A DNA stretch of 64,000 nucleotides. Source: Chrysomallon squamiferum. Taxonomy: Eukaryota > Mollusca > Gastropoda > Neomphalida > Peltospiridae. Location of the stretch: contig CM022665.1 in the NCBI GenBank assembly GCA_012295275.1, forward strand, positions 21,215,650 through 21,279,649, written 5' to 3'. The notes under the pieces were generated by a model that had not been told where the DNA came from, ran no database searches, and saw only the letters and a program-made list of their open reading frames with translations. Made by a program: the position numbers and the translations under genes. Below are positions 30,631 through 44,300 of the stretch, piece after piece (positions within the stretch are counted from its first letter, which is position 1; the number at the start of each line of letters is the position of its first letter).

Positions 30631-31130
30631 GACATAAAAATAATTTATATATAAAATTAAATAGTACAAAAGCCTTAAAACGGCTTCAGTTTCTCAAATT
30701 AATGTCATAACTTGAATATCTTTTCTGTTAAGATTGCTTCCTTAATGATGTAAAATACTGATACATTCAGCTTAACCTTTGGAAACTGGGTAACGTCCAA
30801 TCTGGGATGACAGATGGGTATAATCCAGAAAAAGGAATGAAGTAATCTTAACAAAAATCTGAAATACTAATTCTGATAAGCAGAACCACAAGGCACATTC
30901 TTTACAGACATCAAGACCCTTGATTGAAAGTTATTTTGATTATACATGAATATTCAAAGTTAAATAATATTGTTGACAATATTAGAAAGTACATTAATAA
31001 GTATGATGGACAGTTTAAATTGTTTTTATCACAATAATCATAATTAAAAAAGAAAAAAAAAATGTCTTCTTTGGCTTTCCTCAAAATAATTGCTCTGTTT
31101 TTGCTCAGTGTTTTTAACACAAATCTTTCA

Positions 31131-34100
31131 TCAGCTAACTGGCAGCACAACACCCTGTGACTGTAAGACTCGCAGAACATCGAGAATCGAGTCCAGCTCC
31201 GCACGAAACTTTTGAATTTCCTGATTTTTGACATCAACAATGCGTTTCCACTTGTTGACTTCTTCGCGGAGTTCAGTCGATGCGACTAGCTGGGTGTTAC
31301 GAATCATCTGCTGCAGTTCTTTCTCCCGCTGTTCATGTCTCTTCTCCAGCTGAATTACCTTCTCCTGAATTGATTCAAAGTGTCGCATCTCCTAGACAAG
31401 TAAATGATCTTATTATCTGTTTGTGTTATGACTGGATTTTTGTTTTCAGAGATAGTGTTCATGTAGTGTCTTTATCTGTCCGATGTGTATTTGTGTCTGT
31501 TATGAGTGGTTACATTCAAGTAATATGAATTTATCAGTCAGATATGTGTGTGTGTGTGTATGCGTGTGTGATGTGTTTATTATAAGTATGTATACTTATT
31601 AATGCGTACGTATAGGTTTTTGGGCCAAATACAAAAAGTAAACTAATAATTTAAAAGATAAAATAAATTATGAAACCTTTCATCTCACAATCAAGAATTT
31701 AACTTTGATGTTTTTCTTTTTCAGATATATTTTATTGATGAAAAGTGTTGTAATATTTTAATAGAAGATAAAGTTTGGAGACAGATGTTTCTTCAGTTGC
31801 TTTCTTCTTTGTGTCGGAGAGTGTGTGTTTTATCTTTTGTGCAGTCTTTTTTTGTAAATAGAAAGTTGTCCAGATTCCTCTATTTTTCATTATTTATTTA
31901 TTTATTTATATATTTATTTACATGTGTGCTTGCTTTTTTATTTATTAACTTATGTAATTGTTTATCTATTTATTTACTTAATATACTTATTTATTTATTT
32001 ATTCTATTATTTATTTGTTTATTTAAACTCACTGGTGTATGGCTCTTCTTTGCTTCTCTCAGTAGTTCTTGTAGTTTCTCTACCTGAGTTTCTAGTGTGG
32101 TTTTCTGTATTTTTAATACTGAGATTTGTTCAGAGTCTGCAGAACACTGAGCCAGCTGTTCCTGAAGATGATGTATCATCACCTGAAAACAAACATCAGT
32201 CCACTGAGTCACTTCATGAAAAAAAAAAAAATGATTTCATGAAAAGAGTTAAGATTTTACAGAGAGATAAAATTTCAGGAAAAAAGGTGGAAAAGATACC
32301 AGGAAAAAACATGATAAAATTTTAGGAAAGGTAAGATTTCACAAAAAAGAGAATATTTCATGAGAAGAAAAAAGCAACAGATCATATCATAACCCTGTGG
32401 TTAACATGCTCATTAAGGATATTTAGTGTATTTTCCAATTTAAAATGTCAGTATCAAAATTTAATTTTTTAACAATTATCAGGTGTCAATTATATGAGAT
32501 TTTAAAATAATACAAAAACATACAAGAAAAGAAATTTGCTGTCACAACATCTGAAAAATGTCTCTAGCATGAATAATTCTGTGATAACTTGGAGAATGAC
32601 AACTATAGTGAGTACAATTCTAACACTAACTCTGAGAGAAAATAAAGACGAGAAAAACTTACTTCTTGTGTGTCACACTTGCTCTGTAACTCTGCCAGTT
32701 TTGATGTGGAATGTTGTAATGCATGTTCAGTCAGTAGTGAGTGGATCTGATTCTGATGATATGCTCGTAACTTTTCTATCTGAAAATTTAAAATGAATCT
32801 TAAATTACAATTAAATATTTCACATTCTGTTACTGAAATCTAAGAACATTGTAACAAAAGTGTAAAAACTCTGAAGAAGAAAAGTATGGATTTTGAAATA
32901 ATTTTCCTGTGAATGATAATTCTTGATTATCAATAACTACCACCAAAAAAATAAATAAATTATTTATTTTATAAAATCTATTATCAGAAATTTATTTATT
33001 TATTCATTTTATTTAATTATATATTTTTAATTTACTTTTATTATTATTTTATTATTATTATTATTATTGTTATTTTTATTATTATTATTATTTTGCAGTT
33101 TTTGTTGCTTTTAATGTCAAATCAATGTCAACAAATATCCCTTTTTCTAACAATATATATTTAAAAAACAAAACAAATATTATATACCTTTTTAATAATA
33201 TTTTTACTAAAATTCACAAATATTTAGACACACACTTTTTTCATATAGGGAATAACTCGTTAGTCTTAAAATGTTAGATGATGGTGAGAACGCTGAACTG
33301 CAACGAGGCTCTGCTGAGCTGAATTCAACATCTGATCTGAACAAGTAACCTTCAACAATATATGCAAATGTGTATGTAAATGTATATATATATAATGTAT
33401 ATAATTATGTAAATGTATATTTGTGACATTGTTTTTACCTGTTCTTCATACTCCTCTCTGGTCTGTCTCAGAGAAAACTCACTCTCAGCCAATGCCTTGC
33501 TTAGCTCCACTCTCTGCTGATCTAACGCTAACTGCAAATCATCAACCTGAAAACATTTTAAACTTTATAAAATAAATATATTTTAACAAAACATCAACAA
33601 ATATTAATAATGATCAATTTTTTTTTAACAAAACATCAATAAATATTAATATTAATGAAAATGTTTTAGTCAAAGCGTATTAATATTAATCAAAATATTT
33701 AACAATCTCAACACATTAATATTAATCAAAATATTTTAACAAACCTTCAACACATTCAATATTCATAAAAATATTATAGCCAACTTTAATATTAATCAAG
33801 TGTAAAATAAAAAATCTATTTACAATTAGATGACAAAAGAAATGTGTTTCTGTCCACATATATTTTTATATTGAGAGTAATTTATTTTTTGTGATTTTTA
33901 TAACGATAATATAAAAATTTATGTTTGCTGGTATTCTATGGCTGTTTAGTAACAAGAATTCTGTTATTATTCTTTTCAGTGATAAACAGTTACATCATAA
34001 CCTTCAGCACACTGAGCATGGACTGTATTCTAAACCTGATTTAACTCAAAGACATACAAAAAAATTGATCTTGCAGCCCTCTGTTTCTCAGCCTAGTAGT

Positions 34101-35416
34101 TAGTCTTAACTGAATAAGCTAGAAATAAAATTTTCTTCACTGACCTTCATTTTAAGTTGTTCATTTTCTAAGAGAATATCAGAAATGTGAGTTTCAGCAA
34201 AAGTGTTAGGTTCGTACTCTCTGTTGTTACTTTCTCCGTTAACAAATCCTGTGAAATGTTTGTCAGTTTCTTCATTTCTTTCAACTTGTTTTTTCTTAGA
34301 ACCTTTAACCTTCGTCTTTGGTTTTGTAACATCTGAAATACAAAATAATGTAATGTCAACAGTTAGTAATTAGTAATAAAGTTTTAGAATGTTTTGGATG
34401 CTTCTTTTTAAATGATCTATGAAAGATGACACAGTACATACAATTTAAGAAGATAAAGAGTCAGGGCAAATTTGTTGATTTCATAGAAAGACATAGGCAG
34501 AGAAAGTAAAACAGAAAAAAGAGACAGATAGATTATATTCTAATATATATCAATTTTTGGCTGCAACACAAAATGCAGTATTATGTTCATCTACTGAAGT
34601 GAAAAAAGACGTTAACAAATTTCATCTTTATCTACCTTTGCTGGCAGTGTGACCCAGTCCTCGCATCATGTACACATGTTTTTCTTTCCGCAGTCGGTCA
34701 AGCGAAACACTGAGAACCTGTAACTCGTGGTTTTTGTCTCGTAGTTCTCCCTGTAGCTGTATCACCTGATTCTTCAAGTCTGCCTCTGTCTGATGATTTG
34801 TGCTCGAACCTTGAGTGAAACACACAAACACTGATTTGTTAGATTTTAAAAAAATGTTATGCTGTATGTGGAGTGAGTGAACAACGTCTGTGATCTCTCT
34901 TCATGACTCTGTGTGTGTGTGTGTGTGTGTGTATGATATGGACTGAATCTACACTATATATGATCTAAGAGTAAACAAATAAATCTATGTATTTAGACAA
35001 CTTGTTAGATCGATCACAAGTACTCATAAACTCAGAATGGAGTCACTAAACTCAAAATGGACTCACTGATAAAATAATTCTCACTTTGTTGATTTTTCTT
35101 AATCTTGTTCAGTTCATTGGTCAGTTTGGCCACTTCAGTCACTTCTCTTTGGTATTTGTCCTTCATACAGACCAGTTCTTCTTCCAAGGCCATATACTTA
35201 GATTGTAAATTGAGGTCAGCTGCTGACTGGTCACTCTGAAATCCAGCCAGTTGATTTTCTAAATCTGCTATCCTCTCTTCAAACTGTAGCTGTATTCAGA
35301 AAACAAATATAATTTTTTTAAATTTAATATTTATTATTTATTAAGTAAAATAAGTTTTTCTTAATGTTGGCCAGTTAACCCTACTTTCAAACTGGAGCTG
35401 TATTTAGACATCAAAG

Positions 35417-35452
<36 letters not shown>

Positions 35453-37604
35453 TTATTTAGTATATTACCTAACTATTTAATAAATAACAATAAATAAAAT
35501 TAATAATACTGAAAGTGCGTTATAATTTGCTTTCAACATTCTAAAACCCACCAAACTTATTTATCAATGATAAACAAAAACAAAACACACACAGCACTCT
35601 ATATCCATCTGCTAAAACCTGTCCACCTATTTAATCTGTGAGACACAGTTTTGATTTCATTTTCAGATCTGTATTAAACACACAGATCAGAAATATATAC
35701 CTTAATAGTGTTGTATTTCTGCTCCATGGATCTCAGCATCGTGTTGGCCTGTTCATCCTTTCCCTCCAGCTCGTTCTGCAGGTTGCTGATCTGTTTTTCC
35801 AGCACTTGCACAGTGGGAGACTTTGCAGTCATCTCCATGGCACTGGCTGCTGTCATCATCAATGCTGGCAGTGAGTTGGGGTATCGTTTCTTTATTATTT
35901 TCTCCATTTCCTTAATCTGAAACAAAATTTTCACTTACCTAATTCAGCATGGTAATGTTTTATACAGTCAGGTGATAATCTTCCATTAAATTAAGAAATG
36001 AGATTGTTCACTTTAAAAAACTCATTGAACGTTTGTTCCAATTCAATATAAACTGAAACATGAAGATAAAGTTATAGTACATTCAAAATTATTATGAGGG
36101 AGAATTCAGTGATGATAGAGAACACCTTTTTATCAGCAGAATTATAATAATTTTTATCACAGAATCAAACATTCTAGAAGCAGAAATTACAATATTTGAA
36201 GTTGAGGGATATGAAATATTTACAAACGTCATACCTGTCTCTGGTAGTCTTGTATCTTCTTAGCATCCGCTGCTCGTTCACGATTTCTTAATTTGTTTTC
36301 TTCCAACCTCTTACCTGCCTAAAAACATAAACAAATTCTCATTTAATATTTCTGTTCTAACAAAATAATTCAGCCATGTTATGTGCTAAATGAAACCAAT
36401 ATTGTGATAGCCTCCACAAATATATTTTTAATGGATATGATTATTTTTGAAAGTAATAATGTTTGTATGATCGTGATATGATAAAGGAAACTTGCTTCCA
36501 CCTAAATAACAATTATTTTTATTATCCAGCTGCAAGGAATCTTTTTTCTATCTAGCAGCAAGAAATGTCACTTACAGCAAGAAATCATTTCTAACTAGCA
36601 TGAAGAGATTTTAACAAGCAGTAAGAAAGCAGCACAGTGAATGATGCTTTAACCCATCAGATCAGTCAAGAACTCTAACACTGAGCAACTGCTTATTTAT
36701 TTCAAAAAAAAAATAAATAAATAAAAATATTCTAAATAGTTCTACACACATCTCAGCAGCCTACCTCAGTCTGAATCTCCTCGATTCGTTTCTTCAACTG
36801 CAGGATGGTTTCATCTTTCTCTCGTACTGTTTTCACATATTTGTCTAGAAGTTCCTGGTTTTCTGCATACCACTTCAACTTTTTCTTAAACTGCTCTACT
36901 TCCTCTTTGTGCTTCTTCTCCATCAGCTGAAATAATTGATAACATTTCTCCATTAGTTTGACAATTTAATTATCCATAATATTAACAAATTTTAACAATA
37001 TAATGTCTACTTGTCTTGGGACTCTAAAATATATTTTCTGTTTACAGTTAAGTTATTAACATATTGTTATATGTTTTGAAATGCTAAGGTGAAGTAATAA
37101 TATAACAAGGTAATAATAATTATAAAATTTAAAAATAGTTATAACAATATTAAACAAATAAATAATTAATAAAATAAAATAAAATAAAATAAAATAACAA
37201 ATAAACAAACAAAATAAATAAAATAGCAAATAAATAAATAAACAAATACAATAAAATAAAATAAAAATTTAAAAAAATAAAATAGTAAAACACCTGTATT
37301 TGTTGTGGTTTTGCAGTGTTTGCTGTTTCGAGATCTTTACGCAGAGATTCACGTTCTCGCACGAGCTGATCAATGTGCTGCTCCAACTCGTCCTTTGTTT
37401 GTTGTAAAACTCTAATTTCTCTTCTCAGATTCTCCTCTCTTCTCTAAAACAGAATTTTTTTACCACTCTATATCAACTTAACTACTGTGCAGTACAAGCA
37501 GCTATTTCCATTACATAATGACTGTACGTAGATGATTATTTCTGGATTCATATTGAACAGTGAGAAAGGTTTTATGTATTTTTCTTTTGTTTCTTCAGTC
37601 TCAT

Positions 37605-37644
<40 letters not shown>

Positions 37645-37946
37645 TGATCAAAACACTGCAGATTTACAAACATAACTTTCAACAAATTAAAAAAAACTTA
37701 AAATCTTCCTCACTTTGCTTTCTTTCACTTCTGCCTCCAACTCTGCCATTTTGCTGACATTGGCTGCCACTTCGCTGTTGCCGACAGCAATCTGCTGCTG
37801 AGCAGCTAGACTGGTTATCACTCCCTTGTTTCTTAACTGGTCTTCTTTCTGTTCCAACTGCGACCTTTTCAAAACACAACAATTTTGATCCATTTATAAA
37901 TGATTCTTACCTGTTTAATAACAGTTTAAATTTGTAATACTGGACA

Positions 37947-38001
<55 letters not shown>

Positions 38002-38311
38002 CAAGGATCATTTATGTGAAATTCCGAAATCCAAAACTTTTTCTGTGCATCAGAAACAGTAACATCTTGTAGTTTTGGGATTGTTTTGCATACACTAACT
38101 TTATTTTATGAACTGTTTTTATAAACTGTGTATGAAATATAAATGGAATTTGTGTTCAGACTTAGATCCTATACTATGGCTACCTCCTTATATTCCAAAA
38201 TTTGAAACATTCTGAAATCCAAATAAATTATTCTCAACCTGTGTCTGTCTGTCTATCTCTCTTTCTGCCTATCTGTTTTTTCTATGTCTATTTATCCATT
38301 AATCAATCTAT

Positions 38312-38354
<43 letters not shown>

Positions 38355-41300
38355 TAGATATAGATAAAGATACACAGATATAGAGATATAGATATAACAT
38401 TAATTAGAAAACAATTGGGATCAATGTAAAACCTAAAAGTGTGGCAAATGAAGTTTGGACAGCAATATATATTAAAAAAAATATAATAAAATGCCTGAAC
38501 AATTAAAAAATAAAAGTATTTAAGTTATGTATTATGAATTTAGGTATTTTTTACACTATTATTACTTTAAGTTTGTAACTTCTGTAACCAGTTTCTGGTT
38601 TTCTTTAAACATCTTCTCCTCGGTGAGTTTAGATTTTTTCTGCAAGTTTTTCATCTCTTCGTAGAGTTTGCGATTCTCGTCCTGATATCCAGAAAGCAAC
38701 ACTTCCTGGTCCCTGATTTCCCGTTCAAACATCTCAATCTTCTCATTAGTCAGGTTTGTAGTTTCTTTCAATTTCTTGCGCAGTTCTGATGGTTCATCAG
38801 TCCCATTCGAAACCTGCACATCATATATATATATATATATTTTTTTTTATTAATGTCATACACTATAACAATTCATTCTAATATTACACATCTAAAAAAA
38901 AGAAAAAAGTTATTTGTTACCATCTTTGTATCTCTTGACATGGAAATTTTTTCTCTGTCAGTCATATTATGATAGTGTTTGTTCCTATTATTTTTTTATG
39001 ATGACAACTATTAATGATTCATATTACCAGTATTATTATCATCAGCATCATTATTATTATTAATTATATGATTCATTTACTTTTTTAAATTCTGAATACA
39101 GACAACAGATTATAAGATATATTTATATACCTTTGTTTTTCAGACTGTGGAATTAAAATTTCTAATACATCTGACATCATTTTAAATAAGCCACAATTCT
39201 GCTGATACTCAGTACTTGCTTTTTTTTATACCAGTTATGTCATTAAATGTAAATCTTTCATCTTTTTTTTTCTTGTTTTTAAAAAATGGTTATTTCACAA
39301 ACCTTGGCAACAAGAACAAAGTTTTCTTGTTTCAGTTTAATGAGTTCATGTTCATGCTCAACCTGCAGTGTTTCAATTCGTTTCTGAAATGATTCCTCCA
39401 TCGCAGATATGTTTTCTACAAAACAGCAATGAGAAAAATAATTAAATGTCTGTTTATCTGGAGCAAATAACAAATACAACCATTACAGGCTTCATACCAA
39501 TGAAAACCTGTCTTCCAACTATGTTCAATATGCTGAAGCAGTTGTTAATCTTTGTACAGAATCAGGAAAATAGTAATCATGCAATTCAACATAAAAATAA
39601 TTAAATAAATGAATAGATGGATATTCAAGGGAAAAACAGAAATGTGAAATATTAAAAATAAATCTTTGTGTTTACCTTCAAGTTTGGCAGAATGTTGTTT
39701 TTCTTCTTGTAATTGTTTTTGTAAATCTTCTATCTCTTTGAAGACAATTCTGTCTTTCTGAGAATCTGGTAGTTTGTCAAATGGTGCTTGGGCTGAGAGA
39801 GATGGTTCTTCCTTTGACACCTTCACCTGAACAAAAACATTTAAACTTTAATTTACATGACAAGGAATTGGATTTTATTCTTTCTCCAATACAGTAAACA
39901 ATGAGAAAGATGGTATGTAAAACTAAATGTTTTTCATTTATTACAAATACAGTATCATCTGGTATTTTCAATTCTTCTGATCCCCTTCTTTCCCCCCCCT
40001 CTCTCTTTCTCTCTTTCACATTACCTTCTAACACAGTCATAAAAAAATGAACTGTGTTTAAGATTTCTACATGAATATATACTTACATACACATATTTTG
40101 TCTTCCCATTTCTTTATGTATATATTTATTTATCAATCAAGTCTCATTAATTTTCTGTTTCCTTATACTTGGATAAATATGAAAATGATAAAAAAGAAGA
40201 GAAGAGGGGAGAAATAATAATAATAATAATAATAATCACAGTAACAACAACAACAACAACAACAATAACCATACCTCAGATATGTCGACACCAGAGAAAT
40301 GGTTTTTGATGTACTGAGCGAAAGACTCAACCGAGTACCTGAGCTGACTATCAACAAGTTGATGATGGGCTGCTGAATGATTCTGTTGTAATGGTTCTGA
40401 ACCTGTAACACAAATAAACAACAAAATGTAATAAAAAGGTAATTGTGACTTCACTATGAAGCAAAGAAAACACTAAAAGCAATGTTCAGGTTAAAATACA
40501 AACACTACTTCATTATGAAACAAAGAGAACAATAAAAACTATATTTCTGTATTAAATTACAGGCTATTTTATTATGAAACAAAACAATAAAAACAATATT
40601 TATATAAAAACATAAACACTATTTCCTTATGAAGCCAACAAAGCTATAAAAAAAACAATATTTGCATTAAAATGCAAACACTGTTTCATCATGAAACAAA
40701 GAAAATAAAGAAAGCAATATTCCTATTAAAAGATAGAGATTATGTCTTGAAACATCAAACATAATTTGACCTGTAAGATATAATTTTGTCTTGATAACAT
40801 CTAAATGGAACTTAAAAGTAACCACTCTTGAGAAATTGTCACTAATTAAGTACTAAGATCCTTTAAGTTTTCTGTGTTTTTTTCTAGCTTGAATAATAAA
40901 TACAGCCATACTTGTTAATAAATGACAGGAAAACCTACCATAACATCCGATGCCCTGAAAAGGGACAGTATAAAGAAAGTGGCCCTTTTTGGGGTTATTT
41001 TCTGTAAAAATAAATCTGATAAATCACCTTTAATCTTCTGTTTTGCTACATCAGCGGGTGACCATGTCTGTGTGTGACTTTTGGCCTTGGTGGGTGACTT
41101 GGAAGATGTCCTCATTGATGATGTTCTAGTGGGTGACACAGAGGGTGACTTTCTACCATATCCAGAGCTATGAACATGAGAATACTTTTTTGTTTTCGAT
41201 TCTAAATGAAACAAAAATATTCAACAGAGTTAATATGTACATTTATTAACAAGTATGGCTGTTTTAATAGCAAATTATAATAAGATGTAATAATTGTATA

Positions 41301-44300
41301 ACATTTCAGCGATAAAAGACATTGATTCACATGTACAAGCTGCATTTGAAGAAAAGATGATGAGAGACAGGTGCAAACAATATATGCAAATGTTTTCATC
41401 AAGATTTGTGAAAATTAAGAACAAAATATAGGATTTTATCATAATTTTCAAAAGAAGATAATGTATATTTGATGTGGCTTATCTCTTATTTAAAATGTTT
41501 GAGACCAGAAGCATTTTCTGAATTAGAATTATTCTGTTTTCAGATTGAACCATTTAAAATCCTGATAAATAAAATACGAAATGTATGATTAAAAAATAAG
41601 ATTTGTAAGTAAAAATAAAAATGACTAACTTTTGTTTCCTGCTGCTTTGCTGGATACTGTTGTTTCAGAGGTGTCATGTTTTCTGTCTTTTTTATTCTGC
41701 AAAGCCTTAATTTAAACAAATATATCGTTAAATAATTGTTTTTAAATCTCATTTTAGTTTTTGTTATCATTCTTCTATACATAACATATATAAAAATATA
41801 CTCAGAAATACAAATATAATGAAAACTAAATAGAAGTTGTTTAATACAGAAGTTATTCATGCTTGAAAAAGAATCTACATTAAAATAACATTAGTTTCAT
41901 TATCAATAAAGGTTCTTTTTTTTTCAAATAAAGAAAGAAAGAAAGAAGAAAATACAGAGAATATTTTTAGTAAAAGACAGACAATTTAAATTTAAATAAA
42001 TTCACTGTATCTATCAAATATCCCAGTGAGTAATCTTTTAATTATTTCTTATAACACAAACTAATTATTTTCTGTTTAACAAATGTAGATGAAAGAAAAT
42101 ATTTCAAACTTAAAAATATAATTTATTTTTTAATTTGTTGATATTTGTGATAAAAAAATAAAATAAGGGGTTTAAAATAATTGTTTGTAAACAATGTTAA
42201 CAATGATGTGCCAAAAAAAAAGAAAAGAAAGAAAAAAGCAAAAAAAACAATATATGATTTAAATGTTTAATTTTTTCTACAAAACAGGGGTAACTATGAA
42301 AAATCTACCCACATATACAGAATATTTTACACAGTCAATACTTTTTAAAAATCATTAATTTTGGTATTTAATTTCTTTTGTAAACAGAATTATTAATAAC
42401 TTTTTACTTGTTGCAAATTTAAATTTATCTATTGTTTTAGAATAGTGTTGTTTATAAAAAGTGATAAAAACTGACAATTTTTAGAACAATGTGCATCAGT
42501 CATAAAATAAATGAAATTTGATTTATTTAAAAAATAAAAATTATAACATCTGTTCTGACATCATTTTGAAATCTCATTTTCACTTTCATTCAGTATTATT
42601 TACTTCTTTATTTAAATCACTTCTGCAGAAATACAATGTTATTTCATTTTAAAGAACCAGTAAAGATTTATTAATTGGTAAATAATTGTTAACCATTATC
42701 TCTCAACTTCCTAATAACAGAATAATGTTTTTTAATTATCCAAATATACATCTCAAAACAGTTTTAAAACAAGAAAATTTCACAATTCTAATGAAACAAT
42801 CCAAAATATTTTAACACAGGAATTTTGAAGTTCTGTGGACAATATTCAAGAACATATTAGAACTTCTAAATATATTATATTCATTTTTAAAAAGTTAGCT
42901 AACACATTGTAATAAACACAAAAGGTTATATGTTAAATTTAGTTTATTAAAAAAAGTAATAATAATAATAAAATTTATAAAAACAGCCATAAAAACACAT
43001 TATGTGTATTTTGATATCAAATCAAAGCAATTCACTGAGTTGTACATTAATTTGTATGTTCACACAAAAATGATGATATACTGATATTCTTCCTGCAATA
43101 GAGCTTTCTGGAATGGTCTGTATTTACTATAAATTACATGTTATTTACATTTTGTTTCTTCAAAGTTACTTCTTTAGTGTTTAATTGTTTAGATCTTTAA
43201 GAATTATTTTGTTTTGAGACAGCATGTATATGTCTGCTGAAAGTGATGAGTTGACAAGCAAAACAGTTAATTCCATTTAGGTTTTTTTTTATTACTTAGG
43301 ACTGTAGGATTAAAGAAATAACTGATTACTGTCTTAAGATAATAGCTTTATGCTGCTCAGGTTGAATAGCCTGATGCAGCTCAGTATAGACTCGCTTAAT
43401 TGGGGCATTCTAACCTTCGCAGGATTAAACTAAGACAGCAGCCAGTTATACCCTGTTTATTTAATATGTTTATATTGGCATCACACATATAAATGTTAAA
43501 CTAGCCACACACAAGTGTGAAGACAGTTGTGTTTTTTTTTCAAAATCACACATGAATATACAAACACACATACTCACCTATGAATTTACAATCACATGCA
43601 CACACACAGTCACACACACACACACACATACTTACTCTGAGAGAGGAGACATGATGAATGTTACCCTTGAAAAACACAGTACATACTGATATGACATTAT
43701 TATGCAAAGAGTATGTAATTTTAATCACACTGTCAATAAAAACAAGGAATAAAAGATGTCTTAAAAGACCTAAGAAATCTTTGAAAATCATTTGTTATTT
43801 CAGAAAATGCTATTAAAAATTAATATATATGTGTATGTGTGTGTGTGTGTGTGTATGTGTTATATACATGTATTTTTGTATATGTGTTTATTACATCTTT
43901 GATGATACTATACATAAAAATGAATAAAGATGAAATTTCAAATAGACAAGAAAGTAGCTGAAGAATAGGATAAAAAAAAAATAATGAAAAATTGTTATTT
44001 CTTATTTGTCATTCTGTGGATTATTAAGATATCTGGAAACATTTTGCTACTAAAATTGTCATTATTTTTAAAGAAAAATTATTAGTTCTAGTTTGTGATT
44101 CTGTGGGTCAGATAAGCTATCTGGAAACAGCTGGCTAACAAAATTATCATTATTTTTAAAAGAATGAAGGAAACAGAATACTTAAGTTTGTTGAGAAATA
44201 AGAGTTTTAAAGAAAGATAAAGAAAACTTACAACTGCAGTGACAGGCTGGTAAACTTCTGTGTCATCGGTGTGTGAGTGGTCAAACCCTCCCCCTCTGTG

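Larger units (their letters stand above)
23579..31130. other. Convergent intergenic region between CEP126 and CEP162
   Basis: No exon could be supported. The interval must include both 3' untranslated regions, read towards each other. Contents: poly-T plus (ATT)n at 23732-23975, (ATT)n at 26228-26292 and 26963-27017, (TTTA)n at 27101-27131, a minisatellite at 28355-28795, and a dispersed-repeat fragment at 30569-30630. The stretch 23980-25130 is less repetitive and could be CEP126 3' UTR. Polyadenylation sites cannot be chosen among the many AATAAA and TTTATT matches. Confidence 0.55.
31131..41201 (-). other. CEP162: CEP162 exon map, exons 15-31
   Basis: Coding exons in gene order: 41201-41028, 40402-40275, 39826-39676, 39415-39303, 38813-38566, 37864-37714, 37443-37294, 36926-36765, 36318-36235, 35916-35701, 35289-35085, 34809-34636, 34332-34145, 33546-33439, 32779-32663, 32182-32033 and 31391-31131 (stop TGA 31131-31133). 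Most coiled-coil exons begin and end in phase 0, so several could be skipped without a frameshift. Exon 27 (34332-34145) is read in the frame giving TKPKTKVKGSKKKQVERN. The 63-codon open frame that covers it uses a wrong frame. Confidence 0.92.

Noticed and set aside
31280-32796. Plus-strand frames opposite CEP162 exons 29-31
   Set aside because: They are antisense to exons confirmed by conserved coiled-coil sequence and correct splice phases.
34168-34359. 63-codon minus frame over CEP162 exon 27
   Set aside because: It overlaps the real exon in the wrong frame. The phase carried from exon 26 gives a different reading that matches the family and ends at the stop-free donor 34145.
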